From: a virus
DNA length: 34,757 nt
Direction: 5' to 3' (one strand)
IMG/VR virus record: IMGVR_UViG_3300043570_000093
Span: 1 to 34,757 of that record
Below the pieces are notes generated by a model. That model searched no databases. It worked only from the letters and a program-made list of their open reading frames with translations, and was not told the origin of the DNA. Numbering within the stretch: the first letter of the stretch is position 1; each line of letters starts with the position of its first letter. A program made the translations under genes and the position numbers. Positions 18,756 through 25,276 of the stretch are shown one piece after another.

Positions 18756-19112
18756 TTATTCGTTATTTGTAGTGTCAACTTTAGTCTTACCCCAAAAACT
18801 CTTCTTCTCTTTAATCTGAATGGTGTCGTGTATATACACCGTATCTATCCTAATTTTTATCCCATTAATCTCACTAATCTCATTTTTAAGGTCTTTAACT
18901 TCTTCCTTTAAGGTTACAATTTTATTAATTGTTTGAGAAACAATTCTTTTTTCTTTAGCCTCAGCTTTGGAATGTACTTTTTTAAAAGTGCTTTGATTTT
19001 GTTTTGCATTATCAATTAGTTTATTAAACTCAGCATCTTTCTGCTGCTCAGCATTTTGTTGTTGAGCGGTTAAAGTACAACCTGTTAAAAAAAGAAAGAT
19101 TAAGTATCTCAT
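18756..19112 (-). CDS. Small lipoprotein with coiled coil, lysis region
   Basis: The 118-residue protein begins MRYLIFLFLTGCTLTAQQQ, with a lipobox LTGC (Cys12), followed by Gln-rich and Lys/Glu coiled-coil segments (TINKIVTLKEEVKDLKNEI). It ends with a strand-rich VYIHDTIQIKEK and a polar tail. It would be tethered to a membrane and exposed in the periplasm. It lies between a single-helix coiled-coil protein and the holin. It could be an outer-membrane spanin subunit, or a phage lipoprotein that blocks superinfection. Start and stop abut both neighbours. Confidence 0.65.
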   Translation of the reverse strand: MRYLIFLFLTGCTLTAQQQNAEQQKDAEFNKLIDNAKQNQSTFKKVHSKAEAKEKRIVSQTINKIVTLKEEVKDLKNEISEINGIKIRIDTVYIHDTIQIKEKKSFWGKTKVDTTNNE

Positions 19113-19405
19113 TACTTAATGTTTTGAATTTTACCTAATTGCTCTAACGTGCTCAATTTTGACGTAGCTGCTGCTAATGACGAGTCAGTCCTTCTAAGTG
19201 TAATTTGCATTATCTCAACCTTACCCTCTAACTTCTCTACCTTTACATTTTGAGATACTATCTGCTCTTTAAACGTAGACTTAACGTCTATGTATAGGTA
19301 TGATATTGCTATCAATACCAAGAATAACGTAGCTACAATTGGATTCTTCGCAAATGTCTTGAAGTCCATTATACTCGTTACGGGATTTAGGTTTTTAACT
19401 GCCAT
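19112..19405 (-). CDS. Membrane protein with one helix and coiled coil
   Basis: The 97-residue protein has a short cytoplasmic N-terminus, one transmembrane helix PIVATLFLVLIAISYLYI at about 22-39, and a C-terminal coiled coil (VEKLEGKVEIMQITLRRTD). This is the topology of an inner-membrane spanin subunit or an accessory holin. With the adjacent lipoprotein it could form a two-part spanin. The stop overlaps the lipoprotein start by one base. No family recognised. Confidence 0.6.
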   Translation of the reverse strand: MAVKNLNPVTSIMDFKTFAKNPIVATLFLVLIAISYLYIDVKSTFKEQIVSQNVKVEKLEGKVEIMQITLRRTDSSLAAATSKLSTLEQLGKIQNIK

Positions 19406-19416
19406 AGTTGTATTAT

Positions 19417-19548
19417 TTATCGTCCTTGACCTCTATATTGTTTCTTATAAAGTTTGCTTGTCTTGGTCTTGCTTGTTTGTGTCTTTGCCGCAAGCCCTCT
19501 TTTCTTTGGCTTGCTAATATAAGCATTGCCACTTGTTGCTTTTGCCAT
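19417..19548 (-). CDS. Small basic peptide, 43 residues
   Basis: Read on the minus strand, the frame gives MAKATSGNAYISKPKKRGLA followed by AKTQTSKTKTSKLYKKQYRG and QGR, then a stop at 19417. It is strongly basic (Lys, Arg) and the pattern KPKKRG..AKT.TSK...YKK.YRGQGR resembles short peptides I recall from Bacteroidota phages. The start overlaps the stop of the 97-residue gene upstream by one base, supporting translation. It may bind nucleic acid or be packaged in the virion; neither is shown. Confidence 0.75.
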   Translation of the reverse strand: MAKATSGNAYISKPKKRGLAAKTQTSKTKTSKLYKKQYRGQGR

Positions 19549-19841
19549 TATTTTTTAACTATAAATTCAGTAATAACTTTTAATGCTCCGAGTCCAACCA
19601 ATGTCACCAATGCATAGAAGTAAGACTTATATCTTTTCAGTTCTGTTTTTACATCAGATAACTGCTTCTTTACTTCTTTAAACTCACTTATTAAACCATT
19701 TGAATCTTTATCAATTGGGTTGCCGGCTAAAAGAGTATATACATCTTTAAGCATAGCTTTCATCTCAGCCATATTGCCCTTAATGGACTCTAATTCGTCT
19801 GCCATAATATCAAGTCTGCTATTTTCTTGGTTGCTCATCAT
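19548..19841 (-). CDS. Coiled-coil protein with C-terminal membrane helix
   Basis: The 97-residue protein has an N-terminal coiled coil (ADELESIKGNMAEMKAMLKD), a linker with DKDSNGLISEFKEVKK, and a C-terminal hydrophobic helix YFYALVTLVGLGALKVITEF. This layout resembles XhlA-type cell-surface proteins that assist holins. Its stop overlaps the start of the 43-residue gene. A lysis or membrane role is inferred from topology and place. Confidence 0.65.
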   Translation of the reverse strand: MMSNQENSRLDIMADELESIKGNMAEMKAMLKDVYTLLAGNPIDKDSNGLISEFKEVKKQLSDVKTELKRYKSYFYALVTLVGLGALKVITEFIVKK

Positions 19842-19851
19842 AGTAGTTGAA

Positions 19852-20337
19852 TTACCAAAGTGCGTTAATAAGAGTTGCTGTTGTACCTGTTGCTTTAACT
19901 TTTAAAACTTGTACAGGTAAAACTGTTCCAATTGGAGTAGCGTTAAATGTAACATCATCACCACCAATAGTAGTAACTGCAACATTACCTGCACCACCAA
20001 TAAATAAGAAAGCACCCGTATTACCAAGACCTGTTTGAGGTGATTGTTGGTAAATTCTAAATGATTGACCTCCTGTTGGAAAAATGTTTGCATTCAAGGT
20101 AATCTGTGTTTGACTATCAACAGTTACTACCGTTGCTGCTGTTGATGCAGAAATATTGTAAACAACATCACCTGTTTTTACATTGTCAGTAACAAAATCA
20201 CCTGTAACGGTAATTAATTTATTTGTTACAACACTTGTATTGGCACCTGTATGTATAAGATACGGAGAAGGTACTACTGCGTTATCCGAAGGGATAACCG
20301 CCAATGCTCTTGAAAAAGTTGTTTTAAAAACTGACAT
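19852..20337 (-). CDS. Putative virion surface or decoration protein
   Basis: The 161-residue protein is beta-rich and free of Cys, with FKTTFSRALAVIPSDNAVVP at the start, a strand-turn pattern in the middle (ITVTGDFVTDNVKTGDVVYN), and the ending GTVLPVQVLKVKATGTTATL. The C-terminal LPVQV.KV.ATGTTAT pattern is of a kind I associate with small head or tail surface proteins of marine and freshwater phages. It lies 10 bases upstream of a coiled-coil membrane gene and after several small basic proteins. Its exact position in the virion is unknown. Confidence 0.6.
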   Translation of the reverse strand: MSVFKTTFSRALAVIPSDNAVVPSPYLIHTGANTSVVTNKLITVTGDFVTDNVKTGDVVYNISASTAATVVTVDSQTQITLNANIFPTGGQSFRIYQQSPQTGLGNTGAFLFIGGAGNVAVTTIGGDDVTFNATPIGTVLPVQVLKVKATGTTATLINALW

Positions 20338-20342
20338 ATTTT

Positions 20343-20516
20343 TTATTTTTTATCTTGATAAGGAAATGCTCTATTTAATGCGTCTTTGCGTGCCTTGCAG
20401 CCACAATCTTTACCTGTTGCTTTCGCTACGGTTTCTACTACCTTCTTAATGCCGGTAGCAGTTGTGATTTTCTCAATGGTATCGCCAAGACCTTTACTTT
20501 TATTTTGTTGTTCCAT
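20343..20516 (-). CDS. Small conserved phage protein, 57 residues, CGC motif
   Basis: The minus-strand frame from ATG at 20516 gives MEQQNKSKGLGDTIEKITTA, then TGIKKVVETVAKATGKDCGC, then KARKDALNRAFPYQDKK. The DCGC.ARKDALN..FPY ending is a pattern I recall in Bacteroidota phages near structural genes; its role is not known. The Cys pair may bind a metal or an iron-sulfur cluster. It starts 10 bases after the stop of the 96-residue gene. Confidence 0.75.
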   Translation of the reverse strand: MEQQNKSKGLGDTIEKITTATGIKKVVETVAKATGKDCGCKARKDALNRAFPYQDKK

Positions 20517-20526
20517 TTAATTAGAT

Positions 20527-20817
20527 TTAATATTTTCCTTTACGACCCTTAGGATTACTTGTTGTTGAACCACCCGGACCTGCCCATAAGTTTTTGCAAG
20601 CCCAATACCTTGGTGTTAATTTATCTTTAGCCGTATCGCAACTATGTCTTGCTTTAAAACTTTTGCGAGCAGCGTCAGAATAATTATTCCCATATCCCTT
20701 TGCTCCAAAGTGGAGGAGTTTCTCCTCTCCATTGGAACAGGCTTTAACCATCTTCTTCTTCCCCGGTCTATCCGAGGCAGTAGGACGGTTGCATTGCATT
20801 TTTGACTTATCAGCCAT
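20527..20817 (-). CDS. Basic cysteine-containing virion-region protein (DUF6321-like)
   Basis: The 96-residue protein is basic with spaced cysteines (MQCNRPTASD, KACSNGEEKLLHFGAKGYGN, RHSCDTAKDKLTPRYWACKN) and ends GGSTTSNPKGRKGKY. The AARKSFKARH.CD.AKDKLTPRYWACK segment resembles a small domain found in several marine phages, which I believe is DUF6321. It may bind DNA or a metal inside the head. The family name is from memory and should be checked. Confidence 0.65.
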   Translation of the reverse strand: MADKSKMQCNRPTASDRPGKKKMVKACSNGEEKLLHFGAKGYGNNYSDAARKSFKARHSCDTAKDKLTPRYWACKNLWAGPGGSTTSNPKGRKGKY

Positions 20818-20858
20818 ATCTTAACAGTTTCTGATTCTGTATGCTACGCACACAGAAA

Positions 20859-21041
20859 TTAGTTTCTAAAGTCTCTTCTTGAATGTCCCGGGTCTTGACG
20901 TTTGTCTTTTTCTTTTATCTCAGGAATAACATATTCATCCTTTGGGGCTTTCGCCTTAGGAATTTCTGCTAATACCTCTTCAGAAATTTCAAGGTTGTCT
21001 TGAATAATTTCATCTTTTGATTTTTTTAATCCGTTTGCCAT
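20859..21041 (-). CDS. Small charged hypothetical protein, 60 residues
   Basis: The product is highly charged, with a Glu/Lys-rich body (EISEEVLAEIPKAKAPKDEY) and a tail KDKRQDPGHSRRDFRN. It probably lacks a stable fold. It lies in the run of small genes between the 58- and 96-residue genes. No family recognised; spacing and direction support it as a gene. Confidence 0.55.
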   Translation of the reverse strand: MANGLKKSKDEIIQDNLEISEEVLAEIPKAKAPKDEYVIPEIKEKDKRQDPGHSRRDFRN

Positions 21042-21062
21042 AACTTTTTTTTTAAAAATTAA

Positions 21063-21239
21063 TTACATTGCTTTCTTAGTAGCACCTTTGCCTGCACCTT
21101 TGATAGGTCCTTTAGAAGGAACACCACCTGTCATAGCTAATGGTTTTGCTTTTAATGCATTTTTAATTGAAGGAGCCACCGGTCCTGAAGGCATTTTCAT
21201 TCTTGAAGATGCCGGTAAGTTTGGAGTTGACTTTGCCAT
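21063..21239 (-). CDS. Small Ala/Pro/Lys-rich protein, 58 residues
   Basis: The minus-strand frame from ATG at 21239 gives MAKSTPNLPASSRMKMPSGP, VAPSIKNALKAKPLAMTGGV and PSKGPIKGAGKGATKKAM. It is basic and low in complexity, like histone-like tails. Small proteins of this kind are common in virion gene runs and may bind packaged DNA. It starts 20 bases after the stop of the 67-residue gene. Confidence 0.65.
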   Translation of the reverse strand: MAKSTPNLPASSRMKMPSGPVAPSIKNALKAKPLAMTGGVPSKGPIKGAGKGATKKAM

Positions 21240-21259
21240 TTTTTTGTTTTTTATTTTTT

Positions 21260-21463
21260 TTATAATGATTGTAAACCTTGTAATCCTTGTAAGCCTTTAA
21301 TACGAGTAAAGCTACTTTGTTTTGTATTTTTGTTTCTGCCTATTCTGTCTTTTAACTTTTCTTTACCTTCTTGAATAGCTTTAATTTTTCTTGCTTGCTC
21401 ATTCTTAAATGTAATAGCATCTAGTGTTTCTTGCAGGGTCTCTGCTTTTTTACCTTGTACCAT
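21260..21463 (-). CDS. Small basic helical protein with LQG repeat tail
   Basis: The 67-residue protein is a charged helix (TLDAITFKNEQARKIKAIQE), followed by a basic part GKEKLKDRIGRNKNTKQSSF and a tail of the repeat GLQ (IKGLQGLQGLQSL). It is the first gene of the virion run; a TACATTTG element lies 27 bases upstream. The repeated tail may be slippage of a 9-base unit in the DNA (21268-21294). Confidence 0.6.
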   Translation of the reverse strand: MVQGKKAETLQETLDAITFKNEQARKIKAIQEGKEKLKDRIGRNKNTKQSSFTRIKGLQGLQGLQSL

Positions 21464-21484
21464 AAATTAAAATTATTAACTTTA
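21455..21484 (+). promoter_or_regulatory. Candidate promoter of the winged-helix gene
   Basis: On the plus strand TTG at 21455-21457 and TAACTTTA at 21477-21484 are separated by 19 bases, the spacing of Bacteroidota promoters. The -7 box lacks the final G. It would start RNA about 20 bases before the ATG at 21513. It overlaps the start of the leftward 67-residue gene. Confidence 0.4.
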
Positions 21485-21489
21485 CAGTA

Positions 21490-21497
21490 CAAATGTA
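21490..21497 (-). promoter_or_regulatory. TACATTTG -7 element for leftward virion genes
   Basis: Read on the minus strand the bases are TACATTTG, an exact TAnnTTTG match, 27 bases upstream of the 67-residue gene. It overlaps the leader of the divergent winged-helix gene, so a regulator made there could act on both promoters. Confidence 0.5.
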
Positions 21498-21512
21498 ATA
21501 AAATTTAATGAA

Positions 21513-21977
21513 ATGAAATCACCTCCTAGCGACTACCTAAAATTTTGGCGGGTCATCCGTTATTATATGAAAGCAAAACACGGCTTAGGTCAAGCTGACT
21601 TAGACATTATCCTGTTCCTTTACTCAGAAAGCTACTTCGGAAGAAAAGACTTTGACAGATTTGCTGAACTTGTAAGTTGGGAAGTAAATAGATTTGTTAG
21701 ACTACACCAAGAAGGGTGGATTGAAACGTTCAGAAAAGGGCGTGGACCTAGGAGCAGAGCCCTATACCAACTATCATTCAAGGCTACCCGTGTCGTACTC
21801 GACATTTATAGAAAACTAAATGGGGATGAAATCCCCACTAGCTTATCATCTAACCCTATGTTTTTAAAAAATGTCTCCTACAACGATAAAGTCTATCGTA
21901 ATATGATTTTGGAAATGAATAAGTACCAAAAAGCAAAAAGGACAATAGCACGAACAGCTACAAAAGATGATGATTAA
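21513..21977 (+). CDS. MarR-like winged-helix DNA-binding protein
   Basis: The 154-residue protein fits a winged helix of the MarR/PadR kind: HGLGQADLDIILFLYSESYF as first helices, FDRFAELVSWEVNRFVRLHQ as the helix-turn-helix, and GWIETFRKGRGPRSRALYQL as the basic wing, ending with a dimerisation-like helix. The tail KAKRTIARTATKDDD is charged. It is the only clear plus-strand gene in the leftward late block, divergent from the virion genes and converging on groES, with which it shares its stop bases (TTAA). This suggests it controls late transcription. The site it binds is unknown. Confidence 0.75.
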   Translation: MKSPPSDYLKFWRVIRYYMKAKHGLGQADLDIILFLYSESYFGRKDFDRFAELVSWEVNRFVRLHQEGWIETFRKGRGPRSRALYQLSFKATRVVLDIYRKLNGDEIPTSLSSNPMFLKNVSYNDKVYRNMILEMNKYQKAKRTIARTATKDDD

Positions 21978-22231
21978 ATAACAACTACCACATCCCTCTC
22001 GGATATAATGGTATATTGAGCGTCATCAATCAGCATTGTAAAGCTGTGTGCTTTGTCATAGTACAACTCATCCCCTTCGTGAATAACACTTACGTCAGTG
22101 CCGGGGGCTATTACCACACCACGCTTGTAGCGTAGCTGATTGGTATCCTCACCTGACAAAATCAATCCTGACTCAGTCTTAATGTTTTCTTGAACGTCTT
22201 TAACAATCAAGTATTTGCCTATTGGTTTCAT
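21974..22231 (-). CDS. groES: Co-chaperonin GroES
   Basis: The 85-residue protein is a slightly short co-chaperonin. KPIGKYLIVKDVQE is the first strand, the mobile loop is IKTESGLILSGED at about 17-29 with the hydrophobic triplet LIL that docks on GroEL, and RGVVIAPG then HEGDELYYDKAHSF follow. The end TIISERDVVVVI matches the usual final strand. GroES caps the GroEL ring so that substrates fold inside. Its start overlaps the stop of a 47-residue ORF, which in turn follows groEL, so expression probably depends on the groEL transcript. Order groEL then groES is the reverse of bacterial operons. Confidence 0.93.
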   Translation of the reverse strand: MKPIGKYLIVKDVQENIKTESGLILSGEDTNQLRYKRGVVIAPGTDVSVIHEGDELYYDKAHSFTMLIDDAQYTIISERDVVVVI

Positions 22232-22371
22232 TTATTTTGAATTAATATATTCCAAATATTATTTGATAATTCTAAATTTAATCCAAAGTCATTTATTATT
22301 TTAACCCCAAAGTCATTTTTGGTAATTTGGGGGTTTCCTAATATTACTAACCCATTATTAAATTTTATCAT
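22228..22371 (-). CDS. Small ORF filling the groEL-groES gap, 47 residues
   Basis: The frame starts 3 bases after the groEL stop and ends in a TGA that overlaps the groES ATG. It gives MIKFNNGLVILGNPQITKND, FGVKIINDFGLNLELSNNIW and NILIQNK. The tight fit at both ends suggests coupled translation through the gap. It also contains an inverted CCCCAAA/TTTGGGG pair (22304-22335) that could attenuate groES. No homologue recognised; it could be a chance open frame, but the junctions argue for a real gene. Confidence 0.55.
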   Translation of the reverse strand: MIKFNNGLVILGNPQITKNDFGVKIINDFGLNLELSNNIWNILIQNK

Positions 22372-22374
22372 AAT

Positions 22375-23991
22375 TTATTGTTGTTGCTCGTATGTACGAG
22401 CCATTGTAATGATTGCATTAGTGCTTAAAATAGTTACCGCTACACTGACAGCATTTTGTAATGCTGACCTTGTAACTTTTAATGGGTCAATAACACCCAT
22501 CTCAATTAGGTCACCCATCTGACCGGTCTTAAGGTTGTACCCGTAACCAACCGGAGTGCTGTCCTTGTACACATCACTTGGTTTAAGACCTGCGTTAGCC
22601 AATATCTGTTGGAATGGAGACATCAATGCATTGCGAACAATAGCAACTGCTGCATCATACTCAGGACTTTGACTTGGTCCTCCAATCTCAGCACTCTCAT
22701 CAAGTAATGCCTTGCCCGCACCCGGTAGTATCCCTTCCTCTAAAGCAGACCTTACTGCACACACAGCGTCATCAACCCTGTCATACAACTCTTTCTGCTC
22801 AAGGTCAGTTTGACCACCAACAAATATTACACCTATGCCACCCGTAAGTGAAGCTATTCTCTCCAACAAAAAGTCTTTGTCACCTTTCTTGGTCGCTTCT
22901 TTATGTGCGTCCCATAACTGCTTAACCCTTTCGTCAACCATTTTCTCATCAGCTTTAGCTGTACTTCTAATAATAACAGTTTTGTCTTTGCCAACAATCA
23001 CCTTACTTGCGTGCCCTAAGTCACCATAGTTGATATGGCTTAAGTCATCACCCGTTTTCTCACTATAGTAAGTTGCACCTACACTAATCGCTATGTCTTG
23101 CATCAACTCGTGCTGCTTGTAGCCAAAGTTAGGCGGAGGCACAGCCACCACTTTCAAATTCCCCTTTACTGAGTTTGCTGCAAGCGTATTTACCACGTTA
23201 GTGTTGCACGGAGAAATGATGAGTAGTTTCTTTCCTTCTGAAATGATTGGTTTCAACACGTTCTCAATCTGAAGTATATTAGCTATCTCAATGTCACATA
23301 CCAAAACCATAGTGTCTTCAAAGACACACTCGTCTTTCTTTTGGTCGTTGATAAACATTGAACTCAAATACCCTCTGTCAAACTTCAAACCCTTAGTTGT
23401 CTCTGCATATGTCTCATTAGTCTGACTTCTCTCTACTGTTACAATACCCGTCTTACCCACATCCTTATAAACCTCTGCAATAATGCGTCCTATCTCTCTG
23501 TCATTGTTAGCTGATAATGCCGCCACGTCCAATAGCATTGCACTACTAACTTTCTTTGCCTTACGTCTTAACTTCTCCACCACCTTGTTGCTTATATCCA
23601 CCATATGTCTCAGCACCTCCGTTCTGTTCATATCATCTTTGATATGCTCAAGACCACCAAGTACTAATCCCTCTGTCAAAACAATAGCCGTTGTCGTGCC
23701 ATCACCTGCAGCGGTAGCTGTCTTGTCTGCCGCCTCTTTCATCATCTTAACCGCAAGGTTCTCAGATGGGTCAATCAAGTCAATTGACTTAGCAACTGTT
23801 ACACCATCCTTAGTAACTGTGATGCCGTGTGTGTGATGTGGACTCTCAATGAGCACCGTGTTACCACTTGGTCCAAGAGTTGACTTAACAGCCTTTGACA
23901 TCTTGATGACACCACTGATAAGTTTCTTTCTTCCTTCACTTCCGAACTGCAAATCCTTGGGTGAGTACCCAATTCCTGATGTTTCTACCAT
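22375..23991 (-). CDS. groEL: Chaperonin GroEL
   Basis: The 538-residue protein is a full group I chaperonin subunit. STLGPSGNTVLI at 37-48, VTKDGVTVAKSI at 59-70 and AGDGTTTAIVLTEG at 95-108 form the ATP site, with the catalytic Asp in RVDDAVCAVRSALEEG matching the RVDDA motif. It makes the folding cage with GroES. It differs from bacterial GroEL in the end: it stops at ARTYEQQQ with no Gly-Gly-Met tail. The apical part is diverged, as in other phage chaperonins. It is preceded by a TATATTTG promoter element (24040-24047) and one ATCAA unit before the ATG. A copy of the dispersed palindrome lies in its coding sequence at 23312-23327. Confidence 0.95.
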   Translation of the reverse strand: MVETSGIGYSPKDLQFGSEGRKKLISGVIKMSKAVKSTLGPSGNTVLIESPHHTHGITVTKDGVTVAKSIDLIDPSENLAVKMMKEAADKTATAAGDGTTTAIVLTEGLVLGGLEHIKDDMNRTEVLRHMVDISNKVVEKLRRKAKKVSSAMLLDVAALSANNDREIGRIIAEVYKDVGKTGIVTVERSQTNETYAETTKGLKFDRGYLSSMFINDQKKDECVFEDTMVLVCDIEIANILQIENVLKPIISEGKKLLIISPCNTNVVNTLAANSVKGNLKVVAVPPPNFGYKQHELMQDIAISVGATYYSEKTGDDLSHINYGDLGHASKVIVGKDKTVIIRSTAKADEKMVDERVKQLWDAHKEATKKGDKDFLLERIASLTGGIGVIFVGGQTDLEQKELYDRVDDAVCAVRSALEEGILPGAGKALLDESAEIGGPSQSPEYDAAVAIVRNALMSPFQQILANAGLKPSDVYKDSTPVGYGYNLKTGQMGDLIEMGVIDPLKVTRSALQNAVSVAVTILSTNAIITMARTYEQQQ

Positions 23992-24039
23992 TTGATTGAA
24001 TTTATTTTAAATAAATACCACGCTATGCGTGCTATTGTA

Positions 24040-24047
24040 CAAATATA
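24040..24047 (-). promoter_or_regulatory. TATATTTG -7 element before groEL
   Basis: The minus strand reads TATATTTG 49 bases upstream of the groEL ATG, an exact Bacteroidota -7 match. A CACGC-tat-GCGTG hairpin (24020-24032) follows in the leader. No clear -33 TTTG is seen. Confidence 0.55.
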
Positions 24048-24170
24048 GTCAACCTATGGTATATTAGCCACTATTTTAGAAAAATATTTTAATATTAGGC
24101 GAAGACTAATATTCCAAGATAGAGAATTACCCGTTAGGGTCAGATGGATATTCTATGTTATGCCGGTGTC

Positions 24171-24487
24171 TATGTCGGTTTTTAACATAGAAATGTCGAT
24201 TTATGACGATTTTATGTCGGTTTAAAAAAAAACGACATTGACTTAAGTTAATTAGTACCAATGAGTTACACAGTTATCAGCATCTAAATGCCGATAATGC
24301 GGATTTTTTTCCTATACTTCTCTCTATATATTACTACTCTTTCTTATTATTTTTATTATTCTATAATCTCTTTAAAATCGACATTTTCGACATTAAAAGA
24401 ATAAAGTATTAATAATCAATAAGTTAAAAAAATAAAATCGACATAAAATCGACATAAAAACTATACTAAAATGTCGATATTGACATT
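24171..24487. repeat. Cluster of TCGACAT repeats, gap between groEL and 76-residue gene
   Basis: The 565-base gap from 23992 to 24556 has no convincing gene. It carries about ten copies, in both orientations, of a short element of the form AA(A/C)(T/C)CGACATAA: for example at 24171, 24193, 24213, 24232, 24377, 24387, 24436, 24446 and 24471. Two copies at 24434-24457 are an exact tandem repeat. The DNA around them is very AT-rich. A second cluster lies at 33645-33798. They may be iterons of a replication origin or operators for a phage DNA-binding protein; the sequence does not decide. Confidence 0.7.
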
Positions 24488-24493
24488 TATAGG

Positions 24494-24524
24494 CAAAAAG
24501 AAACCCAACACGTTAATGTTGGGT
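24494..24524 (-). terminator. Rho-independent terminator after the 76-residue gene
   Basis: On the minus strand an 8-bp stem (ACCCAACA with TGTTGGGT, 6-base loop) is followed by TTCTTTTTG. It lies about 30 bases past the stop of the leftward 76-residue gene. A second small hairpin (AGGAT-act-ATCCT) lies just before it. Confidence 0.8.
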
Positions 24525-24556
24525 CTGTCAAAGGATACTATCCTAAGAGGAGTTCT

Positions 24557-24787
24557 TTAGTCCATCTCAGGACCTTCCATCATCTCAGAACGAATGTTAC
24601 CCAAGTAAACAGCCTCAGCCATACGACTTACCTTCTCGGCATTATGCATAGCCTTTTTAACCTGTGCTGCCTTTTGGATTCCTGTCATACTGTTAGGACG
24701 ATTGTTAATCAACATACCATCCTCAATAACTAAACCGGGACCGGCTTTCTTTTGCTGATAGATACTGTCTTGTAATCTAAGTTTCAT
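24557..24787 (-). CDS. Small hypothetical protein, 76 residues
   Basis: The protein is helical and basic in the middle (MTGIQKAAQVKKAMHNAEKV) with an acidic end EMMEGPEMD. It begins MKLRLQDSIYQQKKAGPGLV. No family is recognised. It is a single-gene unit: a terminator follows it, and its upstream side faces the rightward early promoter across about 490 non-coding bases. Its place at the divergence point would suit a regulatory or early role. Confidence 0.65.
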   Translation of the reverse strand: MKLRLQDSIYQQKKAGPGLVIEDGMLINNRPNSMTGIQKAAQVKKAMHNAEKVSRMAEAVYLGNIRSEMMEGPEMD

Positions 24788-24868
24788 AATAATTTTTTTT
24801 GAAGTTTGAAATATTTCAAGGTAAAGATAAGAAATTTATTAGATGGTTTTAGTGTTTGGGCTATATAG

Positions 24869-24895
24869 CGGTTTGGCGGAGCGAGCCGTCAACCG
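24869..24895. repeat. Strong GC-rich hairpin upstream of early genes
   Basis: CGGTT and GGCGG pair with CCGTC and AACCG around the loop AGCGAG, with one bulged T. It is one of the few GC-rich spots in the region and lies in the non-coding gap 24788-25276. No T-run follows. It could be an origin structure, a protein-binding site or part of an RNA. Confidence 0.5.
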
Positions 24896-24975
24896 GAAGT
24901 GACATTTTTTTTAGGGGGTGGGGGTCTGCTTTCAAAATTTCCGTCCGATATTTTTGGCGTTTTGCTTAGCCACTA

Positions 24976-25051
24976 CCTGCCTGCCTGCCTGCCTTACATT
25001 ACCTGCCTGCATCCTGCCTGCCTGCATCCCCTTTGCCATTGCCTGCATCCC
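24976..25051. repeat. CCTG tandem repeat tract
   Basis: The plus strand carries repeated CCTG and CCTGCAT units, including four CCTG copies in a row from 24976 and two CCTGCATCCCCTT units (about 25021 and 25042). It lies in the non-coding gap before the early promoter. It is not spaced like CRISPR repeats. Confidence 0.8.
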
Positions 25052-25059
25052 CTTCGTTA

Positions 25060-25098
25060 GTGTCTTTGAAGACACAAAGCCCTAAGAAAGAAGGCTTT
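25060..25098 (+). repeat. GTGTCTTTGAAGACAC palindrome followed by a second hairpin
   Basis: The 16-base palindrome at 25060-25075 is followed at once by AAAGCC and GGCTTT (25076-25098). There is no ribozyme core next to it. The site is upstream of the early promoter. It is one of seven near-identical copies in the window. Confidence 0.7.
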
Positions 25099-25207
25099 AT
25101 CCCCCTCCTATTAATATTAAACTTAAACATAGTACGGGATTATCGAAGCCTCAAGCCCTTTATTCATAGGGGTTTGCGTATAAACAATAAAAAAAAGCAA
25201 ATATTTA

Positions 25208-25238
25208 TTTGGTGGAATAAAGTAATAAACTATATTTG
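25208..25238 (+). promoter_or_regulatory. Early promoter, TTTG-N19-TATATTTG
   Basis: TTTG at 25208-25211 and TATATTTG at 25231-25238 are 19 bases apart, an exact match to the Bacteroidota pattern. RNA should start near 25246, about 30 bases before the ATG at 25277. This is the clearest promoter in the window and would drive the rightward early operon. Confidence 0.8.
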
Positions 25239-25276
25239 TGAAAGAATTAATCAATTAATCATCAAAATTTAAACAA

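Noticed and set aside
22304-22335. CCCCAAA/TTTGGGG inverted repeat as a terminator after groEL
   Set aside because: The loop is long and no clean T-run follows; the stretch is an open frame linking groEL and groES.
24976-25051. CCTG repeats as a CRISPR array
   Set aside because: Units are 4 to 13 bases with no spacers of regular length.
25033-25272. A 79-residue plus-strand open frame upstream of the early promoter
   Set aside because: It runs through the CCTG repeats and across the promoter at 25208-25238, and has no plausible start signal.
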